From Diogma glabrata (Eukaryota > Arthropoda > Insecta > Diptera > Cylindrotomidae), in assembly GCA_963693315.1 (NCBI GenBank), contig OY856186.1, positions 299,267,693-299,331,692 of the forward strand: a DNA stretch of 64,000 nucleotides, written 5' to 3'. The notes under the pieces were generated by a model. That model had not been told where the DNA came from and ran no database searches. It saw only the letters and a program-made list of their open reading frames with translations. Within the stretch, counting starts at the first letter, position 1. Each line of letters opens with the position of its first letter. The position numbers and the translations under genes are program-made. Positions 39,471 to 52,570 of the stretch are shown piece after piece.

Positions 39471-39679
39471 TGTACAATATATTGTAGGTCTGTAGCATAC
39501 TTTAAATATTATTAAATTATGTCTTTTTTAGTACAATGCCGAAGCAAGAACAAGAAAGGTATTTAAAAAAGATGTAAAACTGTAATGTAACTTCCAAAAT
39601 CGAAAGAGTCTAAGCGATTTAAGGCATTTTTCAGCAGAAACTTTTAAAAACTAAAAAAAAATTCCTTAGTAAACAAAGT

Positions 39680-39685
39680 TTTATT
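39680..39685 (-). terminator. CEP350: CEP350-like polyadenylation signal AATAAA
   Basis: AATAAA on the minus strand 24 bp past the stop codon. Confidence 0.65.
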
Positions 39686-39709
39686 TAAAATTATTAAAAG
39701 ATTTCACTA

Positions 39710-42700
39710 TTAAGTACACTTTACCATTTTTCTATTATATATTTCTTCAAAATCATTTAACGCTTCATCAACTAAAATATTTAAAATTTCCGTTGTAATT
39801 TTATTCTTCACCTCGGTCTCCTCCAAATCAAAAGTTGTCCACCATGACTCATCCTCATTCAATTCGGTAATCAAAATTTCATCAACTAAATCACGTTTTC
39901 GTTTATTTGTTCCTTGCACAAACGTATGAGCTTGAGGTCGTACACCTTGATTTTCTACATAAAATAATTTTCGTATTTTTTGTAAAATTGTTTGTTGAAT
40001 TGCTTCTAAACGATTTGGTGGATTGTAGAACTGCAAATTATTCTTGAAAAATGGAATTGTTTCATATGATTTGGTCATTTTTGGAATTTTCATTTGACAT
40101 ATTGCTTCTTTACACACATCTAAAATTATACGTTCGTAAACATTTGTTATGTTTTCATTAAGGATCGATTCTTCATCATTGATTGTGGTTGATGCAATTT
40201 TTTCTAAAAATTCAATTTCGTAGAGTTCTTTCGTTCGTCGTAATACAATTTCGATAATTCGATCTTCTGAAGGAAAAACGGAAGTAAATTGGCTACCGTG
40301 AGCTGGTGGAACGTACGGTGGCGGTGGTTTATTTGGAATTTCTCGCAAATATAGTAACGGTGTACTATTGTTGATTGTTGAATCAACCGCTAAATGTTTA
40401 GGTTCATTTTCAGGTGTGTGGTTATTTTGTCGGCGTAATACTTCGGCTTCATTAATAATATCGGGCATAATGATACCAGATCCATTACATATCGGAAATG
40501 ATTCATTAATATTTTTATTTCGAGTTAATATCAATGATTCCATTTCACTAATGTCCCGTTCTTCACTACCACTCCGACTTGGTGACCGCGGCGAAAGTAG
40601 TTCTGGTGATTTTAGCTCCATTGGAATTTTTTCAAAACTTCGATCTAAATCTTTTAAACTTTCATCTAATCTTATTAAACGTTTCTCAATTTCATTTTCT
40701 ATTGTTTTGTTGGTGCTAATCACCACACTACTACTAGATTCAGGGCTCTCTAGTATTTCTTCAGCTATTTTTGATGCTGTTTCATCATCAAATGTATTAT
40801 TATATGTTAAAGTTTTATCACTTTTATCTGATAATAATATCGCATTATCGTTATCATTATTTTTAATTATATTATTATCTTCAAAATCATTAACAATGAT
40901 AACAGCAGACGTGTTATTTATTTCGTTATATGTCGGAAACGAAACGTCTTCGATAAACGACTGATTAGAGTAGTCGAGCATATTTTCTAGTTCTTTTATT
41001 GTATCATTGGATTCCTCATTTAGTAGATCACTACTGGTCGTTGGAACTGTATAAGTTTTTTCCATTTGAAGAGAAATATCTTCATTGGATTGATTTTCTT
41101 TAATTTCTGAGTCAACAGGAATTGTATTAATTTCGGTAATGCTCATTTCTTCATTTAAGTTATCAAACGAATGTTCCGATTTTCGAAAGGTTTCATGTAG
41201 TGATTTTTCGAAACTTTCATGAATTGTTGTTGTTGTATCTGGTATTTCGATAAAAAGCTCATTCGAAGATTTATGATAATCTGAAATTGAGTTATCCTTT
41301 TTTAAATTTAAATTATCAATTACTGAGATTCGACTTTCAAATTCAAATGATTTTGTTGCCGATTCATCCGTTCTTGTTACATTTTCCGTTTCAGATTTCG
41401 AAGAGTTTTTTTCCAAAATTTTATTACTAATTTCAAGTAAATTCATTATTTCGTTTTCTTCGAGAACAACACGTTTCGCTTCAATATATAAATCTTCAAG
41501 CTGAGATTTTGTTATTTCATAAGTTTTGGTTTCAATAAATTTGAATTCTTTTCGTCCGGTCAGTCGATACCATAATTTATTAAGTTTTATTCCCGATATT
41601 TGAACAATACTTTCATTAATATGGTTTTTTGTGTTATAATCACTACAACCTGGTTTTTCATTTTCATTAGTTGGAATGTTACGAAGTAGCTGTAAACTTG
41701 TTTCAATTTTTTTTATCTTTTTATTATTATTTTTAATTTCAGGTTGCTTTAAGTTTATTTTATTTAAATTAAATTCATATAATTGTTTTTCCAATTCAAG
41801 AACTTCTTTCTCCTCCTTGTCGAGTCTTTTATGCCAGTCCAATAAGCTTTTCACATTATCACGTCGTTTTGTTAACTCAGTCTCACGTTTCTGAAGTAAT
41901 CTATTTAAATTTGCGCCACCTTTAAGATCATATCCTTTTATCGCATTTGTGGACATCTCACCAGAAATTGAAATATTTGACTTCCTATTAAACGATATAT
42001 TATTAACAACCGAAGACGATGATGATGTATCTTTTATCTTAAAATAACTTTCGGTTAAATTCGTTATCTTTGTTTTTAATTTATTTTGATTTTCGTTATC
42101 TTTTAACAATCTTTGTAAGCTTTGTCGATCGTTTTCCAAACGAACCAAAATTGCTCGTTGCTTCTTTTTTATTGTTGAAATTTCTTTATATTTTCCTTGC
42201 TCTTTAAATTTTTTCTTTTGTAACTCTAACCAAGCAATTTGTCCTTTTGTTCGATCGATTAGTATTTTTTCACGAATTTTCATAAACGATAGAAGTTGAT
42301 CGCTTTTAACTTTTTCATTTTTTATCATTTGATCGTATATTCCAAGTTTTGAATAATTTAAATTTGAATCTGAATTATTTAAGTTGAAAATGGAGAGATT
42401 TACATCAGATGTATCATCGATATCGTTGAAGTATGAGAAAATATCACTGCCAAGTGTTGTGTTATTATTGTTATTATTTTGAACGGTTTCATTATTTAAT
42501 TCTTCTTCATTATTGTTAGGTTTCGGAGAATTTTTATTGCTTATAATCGGAATAATGGTTTTTTCTATAACGTCAATCTCATTCGGAATGGAGGTGGTAA
42601 CAACGGTTTCAAGGTCCGAATTTTTCTCAAAACTATCACTATATTCTGGTTCACTTTTTTCAGATGCTATCATTAAAACTGGAGAAGTTTGTGTATTTTG

Positions 42701-44574
42701 ATTTACAATTAAAGCTTTATTGATCTGGATTTCGTTCTTTAATTGGATGGATTCAGGTGGATTTTGTAACGTTGAATATAGCTGCTTGTTCACCTCAATA
42801 ACGTGATTTAAGCTTTTATTAAATGATTCTAAAAGTTTATAGAAATCAGAATTTGATAATTCTTCTTTCGCTCCATCGCGATTCGTATAAATTCTCATGT
42901 CGTTAATCGCTTCTTTCGACAGAGGACATATTTCATCTTCTTTCATAATCGAACATTTTATTTCTTCATTTATCGATGAAATTGATGATTTTAGGGTCGT
43001 ATCTAGATCACTTTCGCTTTTTTTTCTTTCAATATTATCAAGTTTTGTACTCGTCAAAATTTTACGAGAATTATTTTTATTCGATTCCGATCGTATAGAA
43101 CTAACTTCGGATGCAGTATTCGATTCAGGAACATGAATCGAAATTGATGAAAAATTTGTATTTAGTTCCGAAGAAGTTGATTTATGATTGTAATTTTCTT
43201 TTGTGTTTAATTTTGGATTTGTAATTGATTCAATTTTTTTTCTGATAGCCATGATAAAGTTATAAGGATAGATTTGTACACCGCTTGGTTTTAACCAATA
43301 TGGTATATCCTGTTGCTGATTTTTCTCGGTAAAAGAATTAGTTGTTTTCAGCGTCACATCAGGAATTTTCAAGTTAACATCATCTTCTTCATTGTGGTGA
43401 GAAACAGTTGAATTAATTTGAACTGATGTTTGAGTTGGTATCGAATTTGTTTTTAACACCTTTAAATGTGGCACAGTTTCTACTGCATCGGGTAATATTT
43501 CCAACGAATCATAAAATTTAGGAGAATCGTCTACCTCTGTTTGTGTTGGAATAGCGTTTGTTGGTGTTTTCGGCGATGTTATGTTTAACACCGGTTTCTC
43601 TTTTAACTGTTTTTTCACTACTTCTCTAATTTCATCAGTTTTCCGTAATATTCCAATTTTCTTTTTATCAATTAATTTTGGAGTTTCTTTCAATATTTCT
43701 GTTCCACTATCTCTTTTCTTAACAACAGCAATCGGCGTTCGTTCTACCACGTTATGAACAAAATTCATTTTTCTTGAGCATTTCAAAGGTTTTTCAGAGC
43801 TTTTCGGCTCTTTTTCCTCTTTCTTTTTCGATTTAACATTTTTATTTAATAAATTTAACGTTGTCGAACGTAATTCTTCTAATCGTTTTTGTATTTCTTT
43901 TTTCTCAAATTTGTCGCCTAATTTCGATTTTTCATTTGTTTGTTTTCGTTTATTTTGTTGTTCTTTTATGTACTCACGAGCAATTTTCGGATCATAATTT
44001 CGAATTTTTTTCGTTGGTGTAGTAACGGTTTCTTTGATAGGTGTTCGTTTAGGATATTTTTTTTTCGGATTTATTTTTGTTGGTAATATTAATTGTGTTA
44101 AAAATGTTTTTGTTTCTTTGTTTTCAATTTTAGTAATTTTATTATCTTTAACTTCCTTCCTAATAACTTCCTTTTCTTCCAGCATTGGTTTTTCTTCCGT
44201 AATCTTATTTTTTTCAGTCTCCACAATTTCTTTTTCATGAGCTTCGGATATTACTGCCGAGATTCTTCGATGCTCGTTTAAATATTTTTGAAACTCTTGA
44301 CCTATTTGTTCCCGATCTTTTTTCTTTATTTCGAATTCTTTTGATAGATTTTCTTCGCAGGTTTGATTTACGTTTGGTGAAATTTCATCTGTTTGAGATT
44401 CAAACGCATCAATAGATTTAACTGGAGTTACATTTGTTGTTCTTATTGGATATATTGTAGGTGATTCATTAAAGGTTAGTTTTGTTACTTTTGTTACATA
44501 TTTTCGAGGTGAATGTAATGTTATAGTTGAATTGGTACTCAGATTTGGTTGATGAATATCTGGCTGTTGTTTAA
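39710..44574 (-). CDS. CEP350: CEP350-like exon 2
   Basis: A single 4865-bp open exon, starting VKQQPDIHQPNLST across the splice. The ATG at 44608 lies in the intron and is not the start. Confidence 0.85.
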
Positions 44575-46073
44575 CTAAAAATAAAAATAAGAGCATAGTT
44601 TTATTCAATAAGCTACAATAAATAGAAGTAAAAAAGCTGGGGAAACTGTTTTCGGAAGCATGATCCTTATTTTAACATTAAAGTATTGTGTATTGTTAAG
44701 TGTTCATTACAGGGTTCTAGAAACGTTTGGTTGCCAATGCGGAAAAAATTTTTAGGATGTGTAAAGAGTGCAATAATGCTAAAGGGCCTTGAATTCTTTC
44801 GTAATCTATAACAGCACATTTCTGGTATAGATGCTATGATGTCGTGGGTAGTGCTGAAGTGTTCAAAAAGAATTTGTTAAGTGGACCATTAAACGCTATT
44901 TACATTTTACAAATTTGTCCTTAGGTCTCAAATATTAACGTCTTCTTAACCAGACTATAGAGTCAAAACAAAATTGATTCATTTTCAGCGCCAAATATTT
45001 GATTGCCGTATGGGATCTAGATTAACATACTAGTGATAGGAACAACCAAAGTTGGTCTAAGATTCCTATTAAGACTGTTACAGCAGCCTACCGTCATCTA
45101 CATCTTAGAATTGATAATAATATTTGAGCCTAATATAAAACTAGTAGTAAATATAGCGTTTAAGATTATGTTTTATATTTAGGAGGCTATGCAAGCATCA
45201 TGTTCAGGCCAAAACATTTGTCAATTCTTCTAAATAGTATTTTTTTTTTTTTTTTTAATAAAATGTGATGTGTAGTAGGCATTACAATATGTGTCACAAC
45301 AACACATAAAAACCTTTTAAGACCAAGGTCCCACAACAACATGCGTTCTAAGGATGTTAATGGACGCAAATCTGTTTTGTTTTTGTTTTTTTTTGATATT
45401 TTTTTTTTAAATAATGGTTAACTAAACCATAAATCCTATCACATATAAAATATGACATAGGCCAATATTTCGTGATAGTAATAAAATAAGAGATAAAAAG
45501 CAAATTTGTTTTAAAAATTTGCAGGAACAAAACTAAAATTGGTTTGCCAATAGTCCAGCTAATGGCATAATCCTTGATTATGGGACGCAGTATATTTTTC
45601 AATGATTAAAGCTCAGATATATAGTTATATGAAAGCTCGTTTCTTCGAGCAAGCTACAGCGTTCCGGCATCAAGGAATATTCATTAGCTAAGATTGAGAG
45701 TGCTACCGTTGACTGAATACAGTTCATCCGCCAGCACCCCTAAGATATCACCTTGGCTAGTGATATCTCACTGATATTGCCAGTGGTATGTGATATCTCA
45801 CGTTAACTCATATGCCAATAGCAGGAACTGGAGTACGCGGGGTTGTCACACCCGTGGATCAAAAAATAGAAAAAAATTAACAAATTAATAAAAACTGATC
45901 CCTCCATGCGTATTAACTTACTTTAGAAACAATTCAGACGAAAAGAAATAGATTGAAAAATATATAGCTCTACCTGATAAATGTTGCTTATCTCCTTCAT
46001 TTTCTATGGCACCATGATTTGGAATCCAACTTAACTCAATATTGTTACTGGCATTTGATGTGTTTAAATTCAT
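39710..46073 (-). CDS. CEP350: CEP350-type centrosome-associated protein, about 1654 aa (join of 2 exons)
   Basis: Exons 46073-45974 and 44574-39710. CEP350 binds the centrosome and microtubules and anchors them together with FOP partners (family knowledge). The call rests on three blocks: a coiled coil near 790-860 (REKILIDRTKGQIAWLELQK, KKKQRAILVRLENDRQSL), a second near 925-965 (RRDNVKSLLDWHKRLDKEEK), and the C-terminus with KPPPPYVPP (about 1446) and DLVDEILITELNEDESWW. The rest is low-complexity, rich in Asn, Ser, Lys and Glu. It is about half the vertebrate length, and I see no CAP-Gly domain. Exon 1 ends TCAG|GTAGAG and exon 2 starts after TTTTTAG; the join completes a Val codon in frame. 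The 1.4 kb intron holds a LINE derivative. Confidence 0.82.
45240..45870 (-). mobile_element. Internally deleted, non-autonomous family A LINE derivative
   Basis: In element orientation: 5' UTR (45870-45365, matching 60140-59650), then directly the 3' UTR (45350-45258, matching 56660-56560), then a poly(A) tail (T run 45241-45256). The whole EN-RT ORF is missing. It lies in the CEP350-like intron, same strand as the gene. Confidence 0.7.
45974..46073 (-). CDS. CEP350: CEP350-like exon 1
   Basis: MNLNTSNASNNIELSWIPNH..., 33 codons plus one base. An acceptor (TTCTTACAG) lies 8 bp before the ATG, so a non-coding exon exists further upstream; I cannot place it. Confidence 0.7.
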
Positions 46074-46081
46074 TATCAAAT

Positions 46082-47700
46082 CTGTAAGAAAAAAAGTAGA
46101 AATTTATAAAAATTTGAGACGTGGAGATAGCACGACTGATCTTTATATCAAAGCTTAAAGAACACTGACAAAAATGACAGAACACTTATTCGTTATCTTG
46201 GTTGGTATAATTGTATAAAGATTTAGCTAGAAAATGATTGATGCGACAAAACGAATACATGAACGAATATTTTTATTAAATGTATTAAAACATTAATTTA
46301 AAGAGAAATTGTTTAAAGATATGAATTAATTAGTTACCATGAGTGATTGTGGTAGCCTGACGAATTATGCCGTGTTTCGCTGATATATGAGAAACCGTGC
46401 AAAAGTGAAATTGAACGATATAGTGCATAAAGCTAAAAAATGCGAGAAAACGAAATCTTGCAATGTTTACACTGAAAAAAAAAATTAAAATAATGACAAA
46501 CATCATCTCGAAGTTAGTATAGTGTATTATTCAAACAATGAAAAAATTTCACGGTGATTGGGAAAACTACAATCCGTCCCCGAGCCGACGCTGAGACAAC
46601 TGCATTTCGATTGGAAATAGAACATGTTTTTTTCTGTGTTGACAAATTTCATGCTTCTTTTTACACAATGTTTGCATTGCTTCTTTTAGTTCAACTGTTT
46701 CACAAAATTTCTTTAAAGATTAATTATGTAAAAATATTATATTAATTATATAAAAATGTAAATGACAAAATTTTATAATTTTTTTATTAATTTATTTCCT
46801 ATTAAAAGTAAAAAGTAAAAAGTGTAACGAATTCTAAACTCACGAAAACCATTCAATCAAATAAATAAAAATTATATTTGAAACCGGCCCAAAACTTCAC
46901 ACGAAAGATTACAAACAAACGGCGAATTAAATTTATTTCCGCTAATTTGCCAAAGAAAACCAAATTTAAGCGATAAAAGAAATGATTACACAAATTAAGT
47001 AATAAAAAGTTGGGTTTAAAAATGGAATTATGGTATTTTACCAGCAACATTGATTAATTCGAACTTCTGAACGTTTAATTGTACACTAAACTAGCAAGTA
47101 CTCTCACGGTACCGGATACCATATAAAATGTATGTTAAAATCAGTTAAAGTGAGCCTAAGCACACAAAATTAAAATACATCAATTTTTATAAAATACATA
47201 GGAAGTTAGCAAACAAGCTTAAGCATGAGCTTAATTTAATCTAATAACCAGTTTCTGTTTATGTGGGAAAACAGTCATTGTTTGAATTTTGTCGACTTAT
47301 GGCTATTTTTTTGTAATAATCATGTTATTTTGAGTAATTCTTTTTTCCATCATATTTTTTCAAAAAGTTGTTGACCAAAAATACCGATTTGAAAAAAGAC
47401 GCATATTGTTCGTTAAGCTTGATTTGGGAATGTGGGTGGTGAATGTTAAAACCATTACCGTGAATCGCAAGCATTTTGGTCATCGGCCACCGTAAAATAG
47501 ATATATAGTTTATTCAGAATCTCATGATAATAAAAGACTTAAATTAAATATGCAATTGTTATCGTTGGATTCATTCGTTCAGAGAATGTGCTGATCTAAC
47601 ATTATTCAATACAGTAACAGTAATCTTTTACCTGGATGTGAAAAAAGACCAGAGTTCTGAATCGGAACGTAGAACGAGCGCAGTTTGAACGCTCTTGATG
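46082..47700. other. Upstream region of the CEP350-like gene
   Basis: Probably contains its promoter and 5' UTR exon, which I cannot delimit. No repeats or other genes that I can support. Confidence 0.4.
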
Positions 47701-47961
47701 CTCTAAAGTGTCTAGAAACAGAGGTTGAGAGGTAAAGAATGGATATCATCTGAAAGGAAGAAGAAGACACACAACAATCGGAAAAATTTGTATAGTCACG
47801 CTCTATGATGTCGCGTTCATCATTCTCGACGATAATTTGATCCTGACTTTATTGTGGGTGCACGAAAACAAGAAGTTGTGATTATATTTTTCCCAACCAA
47901 AGAGAGGATCAGCAACCTAAGGATACGCGACACATACAACAATATATCTCTCGTTACCGTG

Positions 47962-47969
47962 CATATACC
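47962..47969. repeat. hAT target site duplication, left (CATATACC)
   Basis: 8 bp, repeated at 48870-48877. Confidence 0.8.
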
Positions 47970-48869
47970 TAGTGCCAGGAAAAAAATATCGATAAATCGA
48001 TAATAAGTATTGATTTATCGTTGAATATCGGTATATCGATATGTATAGAAATGTCGACAAATATCGATATATTGATATTTGAGCATTCCGATGTCGTTAT
48101 TTTATTATTATCGATATATTGATATCGATAATTATAAATATATCGGTTTTATCCATATTTATTTTATATCGATATTTTCTAGCTTTTTAAATATCGTCCA
48201 GCAGCTATCGTCCAATATCGTCCAGGTAGTACCAAAAACAAAACGCCTGCTAAATAATTGATGTTAAATTACAATTTTTAATACATCAGTTGTTGTAACT
48301 TCTGGGCAAGCAAAACCAATACTACACTTTGATATTTAATAAAACGATTAGGCCTTTTTGCCGGAACTACATTACAATTCTAAAAAATAGTCAAAAATTT
48401 TTAAAGAATTTATTAATATCGAGAACGCTTTCAAAATAAATTAACAAAAATACAAAACAAAAAGAAATGTACCTGCATAATACAAATTATGTTTTTACGC
48501 ATTTAATCTTCAAAAAAATATGGCGAACGACACTTTTGCTTTGAAAAATATTGTGAGGGGATTAAATTTTATCTTAAAATATCATTCTATTCGCTCATAA
48601 TTTTTTTTATTAATCGAATCAACATTTTTAGCATTGAATCCCAACCACATGACTGATAGCTTTGAATATCCCCAAATACCATCGTTTTTCTTACTTTACT
48701 ATACATTTCTTTGACTAAATTTCGTTATTGCTACTACCTAGGACTAAAAAAGTTATAGAAAATATCAATCTCGGAAGAAATACGGATAATGCCGATATAA
48801 GTATCGATATTTCGGTATTTATCTATATATCGATATTTTCGATAAATATTTTAATATCGCCCAGTCTTG
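47970..48869. mobile_element. Non-autonomous hAT element, 900 bp
   Basis: Left end TAGTGCCAGGAAAAAAATAT; right end, reversed, CAAGACTGGGCGATATTAAA. These are imperfect TIRs of the CAGTG/TGGGCGAT hAT kind, both leading into ATCGATA-rich sequence. An exact 8-bp duplication of the LINE sequence proves the insertion. No transposase ORF. Confidence 0.8.
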
Positions 48870-48877
48870 CATATACC
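48870..48877. repeat. hAT target site duplication, right (CATATACC)
   Basis: Matches 47962-47969. Confidence 0.8.
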
Positions 48878-51060
48878 CATTGAAGCTAAAACCGTCGACG
48901 AGAGGGAGATGCTTTCTCCATAGCACTGGACGAGGTTATTAAACATCACGCGACTACATTATGATTCTTGGCGACTTTAATTGGCAAGTTAGTAGAGATA
49001 TTCCTTAAAATAACGTGGTGGACAAGTATTACGTAAGCCGGCTTGGTTCTTCAATTTTGACTTGTTTTTCTGACAAGGAGAGCGGGGAATATTAAAAATC
49101 TTACGTAAGAAAAAAATATTATAAAAAATTAATTGAAATTCGTTACCACGAATGCTCCAGATTGTATTGCCTTTAACCTGGTAGCACGAAGAATGGCACC
49201 TTTGAGTCAATGAGCTTGGTGGTTTTATATTACCGTATGATCATTTTGGGACCCACCTTGATGAACGTGGCTATACTATACTAACGTAGAATTAGAAACA
49301 CAAAATTTTGAACATGCTGAAAAAGACTTGTAGATGTTTAGAATACTATGGTGATTGACGATTATCCTGCAGTAATTGCTCTTTATGTTTCACTAAATGA
49401 AAACATGTATAATAAACTTCCTGCTAATGTTGAAGTCAATTGATATTCTAACGATGTTCGTGAAAGCCAATATTTGTTACAGATTGTCAAATGTTGTAAA
49501 TTTGTCGTTAACTTGTTTAAAGAGCTTCCGGAGTGTTTTCCCCACTACCAATAAAAATTAAAAAAAAAAACGTCTGCAGATGATCAGTGACTACAGAAAA
49601 TTTTTTATTTTGAGTTTACGTCTAACACTTAAAATAGATTTAGAATGTAAAGAATTTTTTTCATTTCAATTTGTCCCTTTACAACTCAAAAATAGAGTTT
49701 GTAATCATATGTGGGCTTTACTATTCCTCACAAAAATCTGCAACTTATCATTTAAGAAATGGGCATAAAAAGCAGGAACGTCTAGTCGAAAAAGTTCTGC
49801 CTTATAGTTGCTTGACGTGCACGAGAATTAATGTGCATAATGAAAACTAAGACGCCGAATGGCTAAACGAAGATGACAATAATAACCGATTTAACGGTTT
49901 TTTTACCTGAATTGTGAAGACGAGCTACCAATTGTTAATGATGTCGAAACATGTCTGAACGGACGAAACAGCAGGTTCACAAAGGAAAACTAAAAACTGG
50001 GAAGACAAGCCGTTACAAAGCTATCTATATAGACGAACCAAGAGAGAATGTTGAAAGAGGAAGTGTGAAGTTATTGAAAGCAGCAATAAGGAACATCACG
50101 CAACTTTTTTCAACCGGTTGCTTTTCAAAACGAAAATGGGTACAAGTACACTTAATTTTGTTTGGACACAGTCGCCACTCCTTTTGAGAATTTTCGTAGC
50201 TTAAGTGAACAGAAGACAGACGGGCGACGAGTAAAGCTAGGTCGTACGTCAAAGGTACATGCAAATGAACCCACAAAAGAGGAATTCAATGTTGTGCTGT
50301 CAAAATTAAAACATAATAAAGCACCTCTAGTATCGACGATATGTGACATCAGAAACCATTGTACTGGTGAAACTCTATCTTTCTTCCAGATTATGTGAGC
50401 ATGTTTAAATGATTTGGAGAACTGAAAGCATTCCACAGGACTGGAATTCAGCTAAGGTGATTCTAAACCTTAAAAATTTAGTATAGACTGCTATGTGTAA
50501 ACTACAAGAAAACCAAATAAGTTATTTTCATACATGTTGTTACCCAAAATCAATCCTTTTGCTGAACAAATGTTGGTAATATATCTGTGTGGTTTCCGAC
50601 ACGGACGGAGAAAGCCGATGGATTTTTCGCGAACTTTACTCTACTTAGTTAAATCTCTCATTGGATCACCGTATGTGTAAAAAAAAACACCAAACTCAAG
50701 TTATTGATTATACCGATGGTAATGAATGGGTTAAAAACATTTATCTGTATTTGAACGTAAGATTCTAAACTACATTTTTGATCCACTAAAGACAGACGAT
50801 GGAGAGTGTATACGTATAGGACTCGATGTAACTTTGAAATCAGGCATCTTCTTCAGGGTTCTGCTATAATAGGGTACAATGGTACATATATCCGTTCTAA
50901 TGAGATTGTTTTGTTTAAGCATATGTTATGGTCCGGCTCGAAACCCGCAATAATTGGAATAAATGCACGTTAGTACCCCAAGGAATGGGCTACCGTGAGG
51001 TAAACCATGACTACAAAATCAACTGGCATGGTATATATAGCGAAAGTAGTTCAGCAATGC

Positions 51061-51602
51061 TCCTATATATTCGTTAAATAAAAATTCAACATTTACTGTT
51101 AATTTATACGACCAATGATGTTAAGATTAATGCAAAGGCAAGATGAATATAAGCCTGAGAATATCTATATAAAAGTTTACATTTGTAGAAACATACGTTT
51201 TGTTGTTCATAAAACTGAAAACCGCTTGATTCACAAGCTTGAAGTTTTCTGAGATAACAGATATAAAATTTATCTAAAAGATAGGATAAGGTTGAACATA
51301 TTATGCTCAAAAATGCTTTTTGATATGTTTGCTCAAACACTGGCAGGTCCTTAACTTGAGAACTTCATCTGATTTATTTTAAAATTTCGGAAACATTTAA
51401 AAAAAATGTTTATAAAATCAAATTTGTTTTCAACCTTAATTTACCTTATACAAAATTTTAATAACAAAACCTAAATCGTTTAAGTCGTCGTCATCAAATA
51501 AGTGTTACATTTACAGCTAAACGATTCCTTTCAATAACTACAACTGAAATAACCTAATATTTGCCAACCCAGATATTCTTATTGACCCAAAATACTTCTA
51601 TA
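51061..51602. other. Intergenic, nothing recognisable
   Basis: No supported feature. Confidence 0.4.
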
Positions 51603-52249
51603 ACACTAGTTTACAAGAAAAATCTCCCGAGATGAAACCCAACTTTTCTTATAGATTTGGACCTCTTGAACACGAATATCATATTCATTTTTTTTGGTTA
51701 GCTCTTGTTTTTGAGATATTCACGAAAAAGCAGTTTTTATGGTGATCAAAAATGTTGTTTCGGTTTTTGGGTCTCATATTTTACAACACCAACAAATTAA
51801 AAATATTAATAAAACAAGTGCATAGTAAATATATCAACAATCGTTTTGAGCTATATTTTGTGAAAATCCATTAAGGATTCTGGAAGTTACAGTCAAAAAA
51901 AGTTGAAAAAATACGAAAAATTCACGTTTTTTTTAAATTTTGCCATTTTCAACGCCATAAATTTTGAACAAACAAAGACACTAGTTTTTTTTAATTTCTT
52001 GGAGCCCATAGTAGCTTCAATTTTCTTTCTTTTGAGCTAAAAGACACGAATATTGGTGCAGTTTGCACCAAGTTATTCAAGTTTTCCCAAAGAAAGTCAA
52101 AACTCAAAATTTGGAAAAAATAATTTTTTACTTAATATATTGTGCCATAAATAATGATTTTAAAAGTTCAGTCGTTCTTAAACATCAGTAAAGAATTATT
52201 TTAAAATAGTAAAGTATAATTTCCATTTTTGTTTTCGAAGTTGGGAATT

Positions 52250-52570
52250 GGATCGATTTTATTTAGCGTATGGTTTTTATGACACATTAAAAAATAAAAC
52301 TTAAAAAAGGTAGATTTTTCTATGAAATCTACCTAAAACAAAACATGAATACACATTAAATGAGCTTACAATCAATTTGATTGCGCGTCTTTAGTTAAAA
52401 AGTAAAAATATTTGAACATTGGGCAGTACATTTGAACATTAGATGTTTACATCGAGTGAGTCTATCCATGTTACTACATCCGGCGTTACCAAATGGATGT
52501 CTGCGATGTTGCCATTGTATCGTCGAATTGGACACATAGTTGCAATGTGTTTTATTGGATTGATATGAGA
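52250..52570 (-). pseudogene. Family E LINE 3' end (ORF C-terminus plus 3' UTR)
   Basis: The minus-strand reading near 52560-52440 is CPIRRYNGNIADIHLVTPDV then WIDSLDVNI-stop, a plausible ORF2 C-terminus. The adjoining 52255-52410 (TTTAGCGTATGGTTTTTATG ... TTGATTGCGCGTC) matches the 3' UTR at 7441-7627. Confidence 0.5.

Larger units (their letters stand above)
47700..51060 (+). pseudogene. Degenerate RTE-like LINE (family F), interrupted by a hAT element
   Basis: The + reading gives RIRDTYNNISLVTVHIP before the interruption and, after it, TEAKTVDERE and a GDFNWQVSRD-like endonuclease motif near 48970. Later, near 50300, comes LKHNKAPLVSTICD with GETL, then SIPQDWNSAKV-like sequence near 50440 and LDVTLKSGIF near 50830. 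These are in the order of RTE EN then RT. Many stops and shifts; long dead. Confidence 0.6.

Noticed and set aside
40368..40964. 198-aa + strand ORF and similar ORFs opposite the CEP350-like exon
   Set aside because: Shadows of the long minus-strand coding exon.
44575..44608. ATG at 44608 as start of the CEP350-like protein
   Set aside because: It is inside the pyrimidine tract/acceptor of the intron; the upstream exon with ATG at 46073 splices in frame.
49951..50436. Several 78-94-aa ORFs on both strands
   Set aside because: Pieces of a decayed RTE-like LINE and their shadows.
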